DNA of 56,874 nucleotides from an uncultured Sutterella sp. (GTDB lineage: Bacteria; Pseudomonadota; Gammaproteobacteria; Burkholderiales; Burkholderiaceae_F): assembly GCA_900770335.1 (NCBI GenBank), contig CAAGKD010000037.1:1-56874 (forward strand), written 5' to 3'. A program made the translations under genes and the position numbers. Below the pieces are notes generated by a model. That model saw nothing but the letters and a program-made list of their open reading frames with translations, did no database searches and was not told where the DNA came from. Below, piece by piece: positions 44,299-53,219 of this stretch (positions are counted from its first letter, which is position 1; every line of letters begins with the position of its first letter).

Positions 44299-46917
44299 TC
44301 AGCTTCCGACCTTGCGGGCCGGCTGCTCGTAGACGTTCACGTGCGGCAGGTCCTTCGTCCACTTCGACACCTCGACGAGGGCGGTGGAGGCGATGTTGCC
44401 GCAGGCGAGGGCCGACGTGGGCTCGTCCATCGTGAGCGTGTTGGAGTTACCGTGGACGTCGATGCGCTCGCCATCGACGTTCTGCGGATCGAACCAGGCG
44501 CCGTGGTGCACCACGACGACGCCGGGCTGCACGCGCTCGGTGACATAGGCGCCAGCAAGGATCGCTCCGCGGCGGTTCTTCACGAGCACGACGTCGCCCG
44601 AGGCAATGCCGCGGTCCTTCGCGTCCTTGGGGTTGATCCAGCAGGGCTCGCGGTCCTCGATGTCTGCGAAGTCATGGCTCACCGTGCCATCGAGCTGGCT
44701 GTGCATGCGGTAACGGCTCTTGCAGGCCATGAGGGCGAGCGGAGTCTCCTTTGTCTTCGTGTTGACGCCTTCGGTCGGAACGAAGTACGCCGGATGCCCG
44801 AGGCAGTCCTTGTAGCCGTAGCCGTCGATCTTCTCGGAGAAGAGCTGGATGAGGCCGCTCTCGGTCGAGAGGGCGTTCGCCTTCGGGTCCTTCCTGAAGG
44901 CCTCGAAGGCGACGTACTGACGGTCCTTCTCCTTGACGTCGAAGAGCACGTAGCCCTTCCTCCAGAAGTCGTCGAACTCGGGCAGATTGACGCCCGCGCG
45001 GTCGCCCGCCTTCTTCGCGTCGCCGTAAAGGCGGCGGATCCAGCCCATCTCGTCAAGGCCCTGCGTGAACTCCTCGCGCAGGCCGAGCCTGCCGGCGAGC
45101 TCGCTGAAGATCCAGTAGTCGGACCTCGACTCCCACTGCGGCTCGATCGCCTGCTGCATCGCGACGATGCCGTCGTTCGAATAGGTGCCGATGTTCGTGA
45201 TGTCGTTGTGCTCGAAGACCGTCGCGGCCGGCAGGACGATGTCCGCGTGGCGGGCCGTGGCCGACCAGACGCAGTCGGTGACGATGATCGTCTCGGGGCG
45301 CTTCCAGGCGCGCTCGAGCTTCATCGTATCGGGCTGGTGAGCGAAGGGATTGCCGCCCGCCCACATGACGAGGCGCACTTCCGGATAGGTGACCTTCGTG
45401 CCGTTGAAGTCGATGGTCTTGCCCGGGTTGAGGAAGCAGTCGACGAAGCGCGCGACCGGAATGGTCCTGCTGCCCTTCCACTCGACCTTCGGGGGGTTGA
45501 CGGGCTTGGCGGCGCTCGTGACGCCGCCCAGAAACGGCCCCGTGCACAGGGGCGAGCCGCCGTTCGAGTACTGATAGTTCGTGCCGATGCCGCCGCCCGG
45601 AAGGCCGATCTGACCCAGGGCCGCCGCAAGGGCGAAGCCCATCCAGTGGGACTGCTCGCCGTACTGGATGCGCTGGATGCCCCAGCCCATCATGATCATC
45701 GTGCGATGCTCCTGGAGCTCATGGGCGAGGCTCGCGATGCGCTCGGCCGGAACGCCGCACTCCTGCGCGGCCCAGGCGGGGGTCTTCTCGACGCCGTCCT
45801 CCTTGCCGAGAACGTAGTCGCGCAGGCGCTCCCAGCCGTGGCAGCGGGTCGTGAGGAACTCCGTGTCGGCCTTCTTCGTGCGAACGAGCTCGTGGATCAT
45901 GCCGAGCATCATGGCGCAGTCCGTTCCGGGACGCGGGGCGATCCATTCGGACCCGAGGTACTCGGCCGTGTCCGGCAGGAGCGGATTGATCGCGATCGTC
46001 TTCGTGCCCTTGGCCTTGAGGGCCCGGAAGTACCCGCAGCTGTTGTGCAGGGTCGTGAGCCAGTCGACGTCGTTCGTGACGAGGGGATCGCACCCCCAGA
46101 GCACGACGCGCTCGCTCTTCTCGAGGACGACGTCCCAGCTCGTCGAACGCGGATCGCCCGTGCCGACGACGTAGGGCAGGATGCGGCTGATGGCGGCGGT
46201 CGAGTAGCTGTTGACGCACTGGATGAAGCCGCCGCGCAGGTTGAGCAGGCGCTGCTGGAGGTTGATCGCGGCGTTGACCTTGCCCGTGGACATCCAGCCG
46301 TAGGAGCGGCCGAAGACGGCGCTCGGGCCGTACTGGTCATAGACGCGGTTGATCTCGCCCGCGACGAGCTCGAGGGCCTTGTCCCACGTGACGCGGACGA
46401 ACTTGTCCTCGCCGCGGCGCTCGCGGCTCGCCGGGCCCTCCTTGAGCCAGCTTTCCCTCACCATCGGATAGCGGATGCGCGAGGGCGAGTACGGCAGCTC
46501 TGCGAGGCCGTTGATGTTCATCGAGGGGCCGTAGTCATGCTCGAAGGGCGTCAGGTGCACGAGCTTGCCGCCCTTGACGTGCCCGCGGACGACGCCCCAG
46601 CGCGAGGCGGTGATCACTTCGTTCTCATTGATCGGAGACTTGCCGAGGCTGAAGGTGTTCGAAAGCTTGAGCTCCTTCGCGTCCGGAGGCGTGAGCGGGG
46701 ACTCGGGGTAATGCGCGCCGCTCTTCGCGGCGGCGGGATTGCCGGGCAGAACTTCCGCGGGCTTCGCGACGGCCTCAACGTGCGGGACGAAGGCGGCCGC
46801 CGTTCCGGCGGCGCCGGCGGCGAGGAAGCCGCGACGGGTGAGACGGGATATGTTCTTTCTCCTTTGTGAGGATTTGTTGTATACCCGTGATTCTACCCAT
46901 GCGCCCTTCCCGCGCAT
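44299..46917 (-). CDS. Tat-exported TorA/DorA/BisC-type molybdopterin oxidoreductase
   Basis: A DMSO-reductase superfamily enzyme (about 850 residues after the Tat signal), reducing an S- or N-oxide in the periplasm. The twin-arginine signal is LTRRGFLAAGAAGTAAAF. The N-terminal [4Fe-4S] cysteines of FdhF/NarG types are absent, as in TorA and DorA. SYGWMSTGKVN (about 210-220) carries the serine that binds molybdenum. WGCDPLVTN, GGNPFAHQPD, TDCVWSATARHADIVLPAATVFE and the C-terminal WINPKDAKDRGIASGDVV are typical of the family. The start is uncertain. The first regular upstream ATG is 46917, which has no Shine-Dalgarno; a perfect AAAGGAG lies 7 nt before an ATA codon at 46851 that would give ISRLTRRGFL. 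No torC, torD or partner subunit is adjacent. The substrate cannot be read from the sequence. Confidence 0.85.
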   Translation of the reverse strand: MRGKGAWVESRVYNKSSQRRKNISRLTRRGFLAAGAAGTAAAFVPHVEAVAKPAEVLPGNPAAAKSGAHYPESPLTPPDAKELKLSNTFSLGKSPINENEVITASRWGVVRGHVKGGKLVHLTPFEHDYGPSMNINGLAELPYSPSRIRYPMVRESWLKEGPASRERRGEDKFVRVTWDKALELVAGEINRVYDQYGPSAVFGRSYGWMSTGKVNAAINLQQRLLNLRGGFIQCVNSYSTAAISRILPYVVGTGDPRSTSWDVVLEKSERVVLWGCDPLVTNDVDWLTTLHNSCGYFRALKAKGTKTIAINPLLPDTAEYLGSEWIAPRPGTDCAMMLGMIHELVRTKKADTEFLTTRCHGWERLRDYVLGKEDGVEKTPAWAAQECGVPAERIASLAHELQEHRTMIMMGWGIQRIQYGEQSHWMGFALAAALGQIGLPGGGIGTNYQYSNGGSPLCTGPFLGGVTSAAKPVNPPKVEWKGSRTIPVARFVDCFLNPGKTIDFNGTKVTYPEVRLVMWAGGNPFAHQPDTMKLERAWKRPETIIVTDCVWSATARHADIVLPAATVFEHNDITNIGTYSNDGIVAMQQAIEPQWESRSDYWIFSELAGRLGLREEFTQGLDEMGWIRRLYGDAKKAGDRAGVNLPEFDDFWRKGYVLFDVKEKDRQYVAFEAFRKDPKANALSTESGLIQLFSEKIDGYGYKDCLGHPAYFVPTEGVNTKTKETPLALMACKSRYRMHSQLDGTVSHDFADIEDREPCWINPKDAKDRGIASGDVVLVKNRRGAILAGAYVTERVQPGVVVVHHGAWFDPQNVDGERIDVHGNSNTLTMDEPTSALACGNIASTALVEVSKWTKDLPHVNVYEQPARKVGS

Positions 46918-47038
46918 CCGTTTTTCGCACGTCCTCCCGACCTCGGTCAAGTATTGGTGGACATTTAACTGATCGCCATTCCAAAACGAAATAGCGCTTG
47001 TAAAAATTGAAATTTCTCCTGCGAGATTCTCAAAGTCG

Positions 47039-47617
47039 TCAGGCCTGCGCCTCCGGAGGCTCCTCCTCATCCTCGTCCTTAAGATCGCCGAAGAGCTCCC
47101 GGTCGAGGGCCTCATGCTCGGCGAACGTCATGCCGCGGACCTGAAGCTCGGCGAGCGTCCCTTCAGTCACGCGGATCTCCGGGCGGCGCCCGGCGTGCAG
47201 CGTAAGCTCAACGGCGGCATTGAATGCGTCGGGCGAGCCGGGGATCTCGTTGGCAAGGCGCCCCGCGACGAGGCGTCCCTCGCAGGGCGCCTGCTGGAAG
47301 TCGCGCAGATACGCGTCGTGGTCTTCGGGCGAGACCTCCGCCCAGACGCCCCAGGTGAAGCTCCCGGGCTCCTCGGCGAAGGGCACCTCGACGACGCCGA
47401 AGAGAAAGCGCTCGCCCGAGTCCAGGGCGGCGAAATCCTCGTTGAAGCGACCCGCGGCGTAGCGGCCGACGTAGTCGAGCTGCCAGAGGCAGTCGGGCAG
47501 CTTCATCTGGATGTCGCGGCAGAGCTCCTCGCCCTCATCGTCATCGGCGTCATCCATGGCGGGAGCCTCCCGGGCCTCCTCAATCTCTTCAATTTCCTCA
47601 AGCTTTTCTCGCGTCAT
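47039..47617 (-). CDS. DUF2199 domain-containing protein
   Basis: A 192-residue cytosolic acidic protein. The middle matches DUF2199: FLFGVVEVPFAEEPGSFTWGVWAEVSPEDHDAYLRDF (here in two parts, about 68-84 and 85-105), then EGRLVAGRLANEIPGSPD. The family has no established function and often occurs near mobile or accessory genes. The N-terminus (EKLEEIEEIEEAREAPAMDDADDDEGEEL) and C-terminus (DEDEEEPPEAQA) are highly acidic. GGAGAAG precedes the ATG. It is 33 bp downstream of the pRiA4b ORF-3 type gene and probably cotranscribed. Confidence 0.75.
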   Translation of the reverse strand: MTREKLEEIEEIEEAREAPAMDDADDDEGEELCRDIQMKLPDCLWQLDYVGRYAAGRFNEDFAALDSGERFLFGVVEVPFAEEPGSFTWGVWAEVSPEDHDAYLRDFQQAPCEGRLVAGRLANEIPGSPDAFNAAVELTLHAGRRPEIRVTEGTLAELQVRGMTFAEHEALDRELFGDLKDEDEEEPPEAQA

Positions 47618-47650
47618 CGCTCTTCTCCCATCTCTCTTTTGGTGAAGCTC

Positions 47651-48202
47651 TCAGCCGAAGCGGTGGAAGCGGTCGTTCGGATCGAACGCCTCGCCATCCT
47701 TGAGGCCGAGCCACTCGCGATATTCCTTCGCCTGGCCGGACTCCGGCTCATTGAGAAGAACGTGCTTGATGTTCTGCCAGCCGCAGGGGCCTCCGCAGTC
47801 CTCCGCGGGCGCCATGCCCTTGCCGTCAAGCTGGGAGATCCCGTCCTCGTCGTCCTCGTCGCCCTCCTCCTGGCCGTCGAGCGTGAGCTCGACGAGCCAG
47901 TCGTCGCCGAAGTCGTAGTTCCAGTAAAAGCGCGCGCATCCGCCGAAGACCTGCTCGATCCGGATCTCGTTCTCGTCCTCCATCTGAATCCAGCCGTCTT
48001 CGCCCCGGGGGCCGATGTGGATCGCCGCGTCCCCGCCGCGCTTCGACGAACGGAACTCATGGAGGTGGAACTCGTTCCAGCCGAAGGCCAGCCGGAGGCT
48101 CCTGGCGAAGTCGCCGAAGGTCGCGTTCTCGCCGCAACGGAACTTGCGCCAGACGGGCGGCTTCGTGACGCCGAGGATCTTTGCTTTGATGATGTAGGCC
48201 AT
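47651..48202 (-). CDS. Plasmid pRiA4b ORF-3 family protein
   Basis: A 183-residue protein of the IS1096 TnpR-like/pRiA4b ORF-3 family. The signature is clear: IKAKILGVTKPPVWRKF, TFGDFARSLRLAFGWNEFHLHEF and the FYWNYDFGDDWLVELTL strand, followed by an EDCGGPCGW cysteine patch and HVLLNEPES. The family's function is unknown; it was first seen on plasmids and in insertion elements, so the gene hints at past mobile DNA, though no transposase is nearby. It is upstream of the DUF2199 gene, likely one transcript. Confidence 0.85.
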   Translation of the reverse strand: MAYIIKAKILGVTKPPVWRKFRCGENATFGDFARSLRLAFGWNEFHLHEFRSSKRGGDAAIHIGPRGEDGWIQMEDENEIRIEQVFGGCARFYWNYDFGDDWLVELTLDGQEEGDEDDEDGISQLDGKGMAPAEDCGGPCGWQNIKHVLLNEPESGQAKEYREWLGLKDGEAFDPNDRFHRFG

Positions 48203-48429
48203 GATTTCAAAAGTTGGGCTTCACAGGTCATTCGCGATGAAGCTTGCGGCTTTTGCCGAAAGAGAAATCGCGAAAAATCGAAGATTTTTAACAATATTTC
48301 CGCATTGTAAGCATGGCTGAGAGCGGATTCCACCGCAAGCCTTCACAATCGGCGGCGCCTGGGGTCTTCGCGCCCAGGTGGAGATCTCCATGCTCCTTGC
48401 GGAAGGCCGATGATCGGTTGGGTCTAGCC

Positions 48430-49949
48430 TCACTGCAATGTGTTGTAGAACGCGCTGTACTGCCCGAGCCTGCGCGTCAGACCTTCCGCGCCGAAGCGGC
48501 ATACCAGGTTCTCCCCCCGGTCAAAGAGGCTCCGCCCCAGGCCGAGGCGCGCGTGCGAGACCTTGCCGTGGTCGTCCGATGAAAACGTCACACCCATCGC
48601 GTTGAGAATGGTCGGCGCGACGTCCATCGCCGAGAACCCGCAGGGCCGCGTCTTCAGATCCGTCCGGACGGGATTGAGGAAGACGCTGTAGATGCCGCGC
48701 TCCGGGTCCTTGCGAGTGAATTGCGTGAAGTCGTTGTCGAAATCCTGCCACTGATGGTCGCCGGCGATGTAGATCGTCGTGTCCGCGTACCAAGGCTGGG
48801 TCTTCGCCCATTCGACGAAGCGCTGCGTGAGCAGGGACGCATACTTGATCGACTCCTGGTGGCTTCCCGTCACGCGGTGCGAGGCCGGCGTGAATCCGAT
48901 CGGAAAATGCGTGTCCACCGTCTCGAAGAACACGGCGAAGGGCTTCTCCCTGGGAGCGCTGAGCCACTCCTTGAAGCGCTCCATCAGGAAGTCGTCGTTG
49001 TACTCCCATCGACCGCTGTTCTTGTCGTCAAGGGGATGCCCGAGCCACTGCCAGTCCTCCGAGAAGAAGGTCTCCGTCATGCCGTGGCGCTCCATGAAGA
49101 GCCCCTTGTGCGTGAACTCCCGGCTCGTCCCATGAAAGCTCGCCGTGGCGTAGCCGTCCTTCAGAAGAAGATTGAAGATGCCGTCCGAATGGCTGAGCAG
49201 CCCTCCGAAGAGCCAGTTCTTCCGCGTGTCATGAATGTCCACCGGCAGCTGCGTGAGCGGCATGCCAAGAAATTGCGCGCTGATGCCGTCAAGCGTGAAG
49301 TTGCCTCCCGGCGTCTTGCGGTAGCCTCGAAGCGCAAACCCCTCCTTTTCGATCTGCTCGAGCTCCGGGATGAGGTTCTCCCCGTAGACGGACGGATTTC
49401 TGAAGCCAGATTCAACAGATTCCAGGAAAATCACTATTAGATTGCGTTTTTCCCCTCGACATGCTCCGCCTTCGCGGGAAGGAGCCGGGCGTAGTTCTCC
49501 TCAATGAAGGTCGAATCCTTGCGCTGGATGTATTCGAGCACCGAGAACTTCCTGTCGATCGACCAGAAATGGAACGCCACGAAGCCGAGCAGAACCGTCA
49601 CCGTGCAGAACCGGAACGCTCGCGGCGGAAGAAGGCGCCCGAGATGAAAGCGCCGCGTCGAAAGGACGGCGAAGAACCAGATCGCGACGATCGCAAGGAG
49701 CGTCCGGCCGGAGTAGAGCAGGATCTGGATCAGATACTCGCGGATGACCACGCTCTGGGCGGCCTCGCCTCCCTTCGTGCCGATGTTGAAGGCGATCTGG
49801 CTCAACGTGATCTCGTCGAAGACGCGCCCGACGAACTTCGCCGTGAAGTAGGCGCACGTTGAAAGCTAAGCAAGCGCCGCCGAGAGAAGAATGAGCGCGT
49901 CCGTCCCGTGGCTCCGCATGAAGCGACCGAAGCAATTCGTCTGAGCCAT
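48430..49949 (-). pseudogene. OpgB/MdoB-like phosphoglycerol transferase (alkaline-phosphatase superfamily), broken by a TAG and a frameshift
   Basis: Read as one gene of about 506 codons. From ATG 49949 the frame encodes MAQTNCFGRFMRSH and a first membrane helix ending SAALA, then an in-frame TAG (49866-49868), then continues LSTCAYFTAKFVGRVFDE with two or three further helices to about residue 165. At 49443-49455, in a GGGGAAAAAC run, the frame must shift by one base (one A missing) to reach RNLIVIFLESVESGF and the soluble domain. That domain has the GGNFTLDG nucleophile threonine, FFETVDTHFPIGF and IAGDHQWQ metal motifs of OpgB/LtaS-type enzymes, which add phosphoglycerol to periplasmic glucans. 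Only the soluble part (48430-49434) is a continuous frame. It directly follows gpsA. Confidence 0.75.
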
Positions 49950-49954
49950 GGGAA

Positions 49955-50935
49955 TCACTCCAAGACATTGGCAATGCTCGAAGCCGGAGCCGCTCCGAGA
50001 AGGATCATCCGAAGCCGCTCCGCAACGGCGAGACGAACGCCGATCCGCTCTCCGAGACCGAGGCAGGCCTCAAGCGCATTGAGTCCCTCGACGACGGCTC
50101 CGGCCTCGCGCACAGCCGCATCTCTTGACAGCCCCCGGCCGACGGCCAGTCCGAAGCGGCGGTTGCGGCTGTGCGCGCTCAGCGCCGTGGCAAGGAGGTC
50201 ACCGAGCCCCGCCGGCCCCAGCGCCGTCTCGGCCCGAGCGCCCGCCCCTGCGAGCAGGATCGAGAGCTCATGCATCCCGAGGGAGATGAGCGCCCCGCGG
50301 AAGTTGTCCCCGAGCTCAAGGCCGTCGGCGACGCCCGCGGCGATCGCAACGATGTTCTTGAACACCGCGGCGAGCTCAACGCCGATGACGTCGTCCGTGA
50401 CGGTGACGACCGCCCTGGATCCGGCAAGCCAGTCCTTCACGCAGGCCCCCGTGCGAACGTCACGCGATGCGGCGCAAAGCGCGAAGGGCAGGCCCAGGAC
50501 GACCTCCTCCGCATGGCTGCCGCCGGAGAGGATGCAGATCCTCGCCCCGGGGAGCTCCTCCCCGATGATCTCCGACAGGCGCCTGCCCGTCCCCGGCTCA
50601 AGCCCCTTGGAGAGCGAAACGACCCTGACGGGCGAAACCGGCCTAAGCCGCCGGGCGACCGCCCGCACCTGCAGGGAGGAGACCGCGAGAAAGACGGCGT
50701 CCGCTCCGTCCGCGGCCGCCTCGACCGAACGAAAGCCCTCGAGGGAGCCCGAAGCCTGACGCTTCCGCTCGCTGACGAATTGCTCGAGATCCCTGCCTCT
50801 TGCCGAACAGAGGCGAACGTCATGCCCGAGCCCGGAGAGAAGAACCGCGATGACGCGGCCCCAAGCGCCGGCGCCGATCACGCAGAGCCTGCCCGGAGCG
50901 CCGCTCCAGGACTGCTGCGGGCGACATGAAGGCAT
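49955..50935 (-). CDS. gpsA: NAD(P)H-dependent glycerol-3-phosphate dehydrogenase
   Basis: GpsA makes sn-glycerol 3-phosphate from DHAP for phospholipid synthesis. The 326-residue product has the Rossmann start CVIGAGAWGRVIAVLL, the SLSKGLEPGTGRRLSEII segment, the catalytic lysine in AVFKNIVAIAAGVADGL, the GLGDLL motif, and SRNRRFG. Its GAWG loop and length are normal, but the HDVRLCSARGRD region is divergent from typical GpsA. I start it at MPSCRPQQSW (50935); the frame is open upstream without family similarity. It is 5 nt upstream of the OpgB-like gene, which fits a phosphoglycerol theme. A second, orthodox gpsA elsewhere is possible. Confidence 0.88.
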   Translation of the reverse strand: MPSCRPQQSWSGAPGRLCVIGAGAWGRVIAVLLSGLGHDVRLCSARGRDLEQFVSERKRQASGSLEGFRSVEAAADGADAVFLAVSSLQVRAVARRLRPVSPVRVVSLSKGLEPGTGRRLSEIIGEELPGARICILSGGSHAEEVVLGLPFALCAASRDVRTGACVKDWLAGSRAVVTVTDDVIGVELAAVFKNIVAIAAGVADGLELGDNFRGALISLGMHELSILLAGAGARAETALGPAGLGDLLATALSAHSRNRRFGLAVGRGLSRDAAVREAGAVVEGLNALEACLGLGERIGVRLAVAERLRMILLGAAPASSIANVLE

Positions 50936-51287
50936 TTCGTCCCGATCTTTCTGACTGTTATCTGTAATCAAAATAATTTTATTTATGCTTGTAGTGGATT
51001 GCGCCGACCCAGGAGGTCGCCTCGAGCGCATTGCCGCATTCGGATGAATGCCGGCCGCGGCCTTTTCGCCATCGCCCATGCGGCATGCGAAAGAGTGCGA
51101 TCCTATCATGATGAAGCCGCTGAGTGCAATGATTTTTATGGATGATTTTCACCTTCCACGATGATCAGGCCATGCGCCGGGCGCTCAGGACATCCGGCGG
51201 AAGGTGCGACAATCGGAGGGATTCCCGCCCGGGCCGGTCTGAAACGGCATGAATCGATCCGTCCCGGACGACGCCTGAGGCCCAGTC

Positions 51288-52241
51288 ATGAATCTCTTCC
51301 TGCACCACATCGCGCTCTGCGCGCCCCTCTTCATCCTCGTCGCCCTCGGCTGGGCCGTCATGCGGATCGGGCTCTTCTCGAACGACGTCGCCAAAAGCCT
51401 CGGCGCCTTCACGTTCCGCTTCCTGATGCCGACGCTCCTCTTCAAGGTGCTCTCGCGCCTCTCCGAGCTTCCTCCCGTCGACTGGCGCACGCTCATCGCG
51501 TTCTTCGGCTCCTGCGCGGTCGTCTACCTGGGCGGCCGCCTCATCGTGCGCCGGGCGTTCGGGACGGACGCCGCAGGCACGACCGTCCTCGCGATGTCGG
51601 GGATCTTCGGCAACAACGTGCAGCTCGGCATCCCGATCGTCGTGATGAGCCTGGGCGAAGCCGCGATGCCGACGATCTCGATCCTCATCCTCTTCAACGT
51701 CCTCATCCTCTGGACGGTGGCGATCGCCTCGGTCGAGTTCGGCCGGAGCGGGCGAATCACCGACCTCGGCGCCACGCTCCGCCCGATGCTCAAGATCTTC
51801 CGGAACCCCGTCATCATCGGCATGATCCTCGGCGCGGCCTGGGGCCTCACGGGCTGGCGGCTGCCGCAGGTCATCGACACGAGCGTCACGCTCCTTTCAA
51901 ACGCGACGATGCCCGTGTGCCTCGTCGTCGTCGGCATGGGCCTCGCGCGGCACAGCTTCTCGGCGGCCCTGCCCAAGGGCGTCACGGTGTCCGCGCTCAA
52001 GCTCGTCGCCAATCCCCTCCTCGTCTGGCTCCTCTGCCGGGCAATCGGCCTCGAGGAGCTTGAGACAAACGCCACGACGCTCCTCGCGGCCCTGCCGTGC
52101 GCAATCAACACCTACCTCATGGCGCAGGACTTCGGCGCCGAGGAGGGGGGCGCAAGCAACGGCATCTTCGTCTCGACCTTCATCTCGGCGATCTCCGTGC
52201 CGCTCGTGCTCACGCTACTCGGCGTCGCGCCGCAGGTCTGA
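51288..52241 (+). CDS. AEC family transporter
   Basis: A 317-residue membrane protein with about ten hydrophobic helices in two halves. The AEC signatures are APLFILVALGWAVMRIGLFSNDVAKSLGAF at the start (two parts), GIFGNNVQLGIPIVVMSLGE (the N-x-x-x-x-G-x-P crossover of helix 4), and the second crossover region ALPCAINTYLMAQDFGAEE. The family includes auxin carriers and the bacterial MdcF malonate carrier; bacterial members usually move organic or amino acids. Context gives no substrate. TGAGG lies about 10 nt before the ATG. Confidence 0.88.
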   Translation: MNLFLHHIALCAPLFILVALGWAVMRIGLFSNDVAKSLGAFTFRFLMPTLLFKVLSRLSELPPVDWRTLIAFFGSCAVVYLGGRLIVRRAFGTDAAGTTVLAMSGIFGNNVQLGIPIVVMSLGEAAMPTISILILFNVLILWTVAIASVEFGRSGRITDLGATLRPMLKIFRNPVIIGMILGAAWGLTGWRLPQVIDTSVTLLSNATMPVCLVVVGMGLARHSFSAALPKGVTVSALKLVANPLLVWLLCRAIGLEELETNATTLLAALPCAINTYLMAQDFGAEEGGASNGIFVSTFISAISVPLVLTLLGVAPQV

Positions 52242-52382
52242 CCCAAACTCCCGGCCGATAGCCCCCATATCGACTGGCGGGCATCAAAATACCTGGAATT
52301 TTTAATTTCAACCACCTGTTATTGAAAGAAAAGCGATGCAGGGGGTGTTTCGTAGGCGTATGAAGGCGCCCAGCAGACAAAA

Positions 52383-52433
52383 GCGAAGGCCGCGCCGGCG
52401 GCTCCCGCAAGGAGCTCCGGTCGCGGCCTTCGC
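52383..52433 (-). terminator. Terminator of sodB
   Basis: GCGAAGGCCGCG and CGCGGCCTTCGC (12 bp) enclose a GGCTCC/GGAGCT inner hairpin, 31 bp past the sodB stop. There is no T-tract on either side. Confidence 0.65.
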
Positions 52434-52463
52434 GCGCGTTCAGTCCGTCAGGCGATCAGGAAG

Positions 52464-53051
52464 TCACCGCTCGAACTCTCTTTCAGCAAAGCGCCAGTTG
52501 ACGAGCTTCGTGAGGAACGCCTCGATGAACTTCGGGCGGGCGTTGCGGTAGTCGATGTAGTACGCGTGCTCCCAGTCGTCGATCGTGAGGATCGGCGTCT
52601 TTCCCTCGCGCAGGGGCGTTCCGGCGTTCGAGGTGTTCTCAATCGCGAGCGCACCGTCGGGGTTCTTCACGAGCCAGGTCCAGCCCGAGCCGAAGTTGCC
52701 CGCGGCGGCCTTGGCGAAGGCTTCGGCGAAGGCTTCGTACGTCCCCCACTTCGCCTCGATCGCGGCGAGGAGCGCCCCTTCGGGACGGCCGCCGCCCGCG
52801 GGCGAGAGGCACTGCCAGAAGAAGGCGTGGTTGAAGTGCTGCGCGGCGTTGTTGAAGAGCCCGCCCTCGGCCTTGAGAATGATCTCCTCGAGCGTGCGAC
52901 CCTCCCACTCGGTTCCCTTGACGAGCGCGTTGAGGTTCGTGACGTACGTTCGGTGATGCTTGCCGTAGTGGAAGGCGAGCGTCTCGGCACTCATCGCGGG
53001 GGCGAGGGCGTCGGGGGCGAAGGGAAGCTCGGGCAGCTGGAATTCGGTCAT
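52464..53051 (-). CDS. sodB: Superoxide dismutase [Fe]
   Basis: A 195-residue Fe/Mn-type dismutase that turns superoxide into O2 and H2O2. The four metal ligands are His28 (LAFHYGKHH), His75 (QHFNHAFFW), Asp158 and His162 (DDWEHAYYIDY). Gln71 in NNAAQHFNH is the position typical of iron enzymes, so SodB rather than SodA. GAGGAG precedes the ATG. It is a single-gene unit with its own terminator and fits oxygen defence in a micro-aerobic or anaerobic organism. Confidence 0.95.
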   Translation of the reverse strand: MTEFQLPELPFAPDALAPAMSAETLAFHYGKHHRTYVTNLNALVKGTEWEGRTLEEIILKAEGGLFNNAAQHFNHAFFWQCLSPAGGGRPEGALLAAIEAKWGTYEAFAEAFAKAAAGNFGSGWTWLVKNPDGALAIENTSNAGTPLREGKTPILTIDDWEHAYYIDYRNARPKFIEAFLTKLVNWRFAEREFER

Positions 53052-53184
53052 GGGGGTCTCCTCGGGAATTCTGTTTGTTCTGCGCTCTGAATAGCGCCGT
53101 CAGTTCTTGTGAGGTTACCCTGTCCGACGCCTCTCGTCCAATCAGATTTGTTGCAAAATCATGCGGTTGATAGCTACTCACTAT

Positions 53185-53200
53185 GCGGCCGATAGGCCGC
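53185..53200 (-). terminator. Hairpin after xseA
   Basis: GCGGCC-GATA-GGCCGC lies 20 bp past the xseA stop. It is short and has no T-tract. Confidence 0.4.
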
Positions 53201-53219
53201 GCCTTCCGCCGATCCGAGA

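Noticed and set aside
47651..48202. Insertion sequence at the pRiA4b ORF-3 type gene
   Set aside because: No transposase, terminal inverted repeats or target duplications are visible around it.
49440..49460. Programmed -1 frameshift at GGGGAAAAAC in the OpgB-like gene
   Set aside because: In the zero frame the codons are GGG AAA AAC, so the X-XXY-YYZ heptamer does not fit (G before AAA AAC), and the gene also carries an upstream TAG, which favours decay or error.
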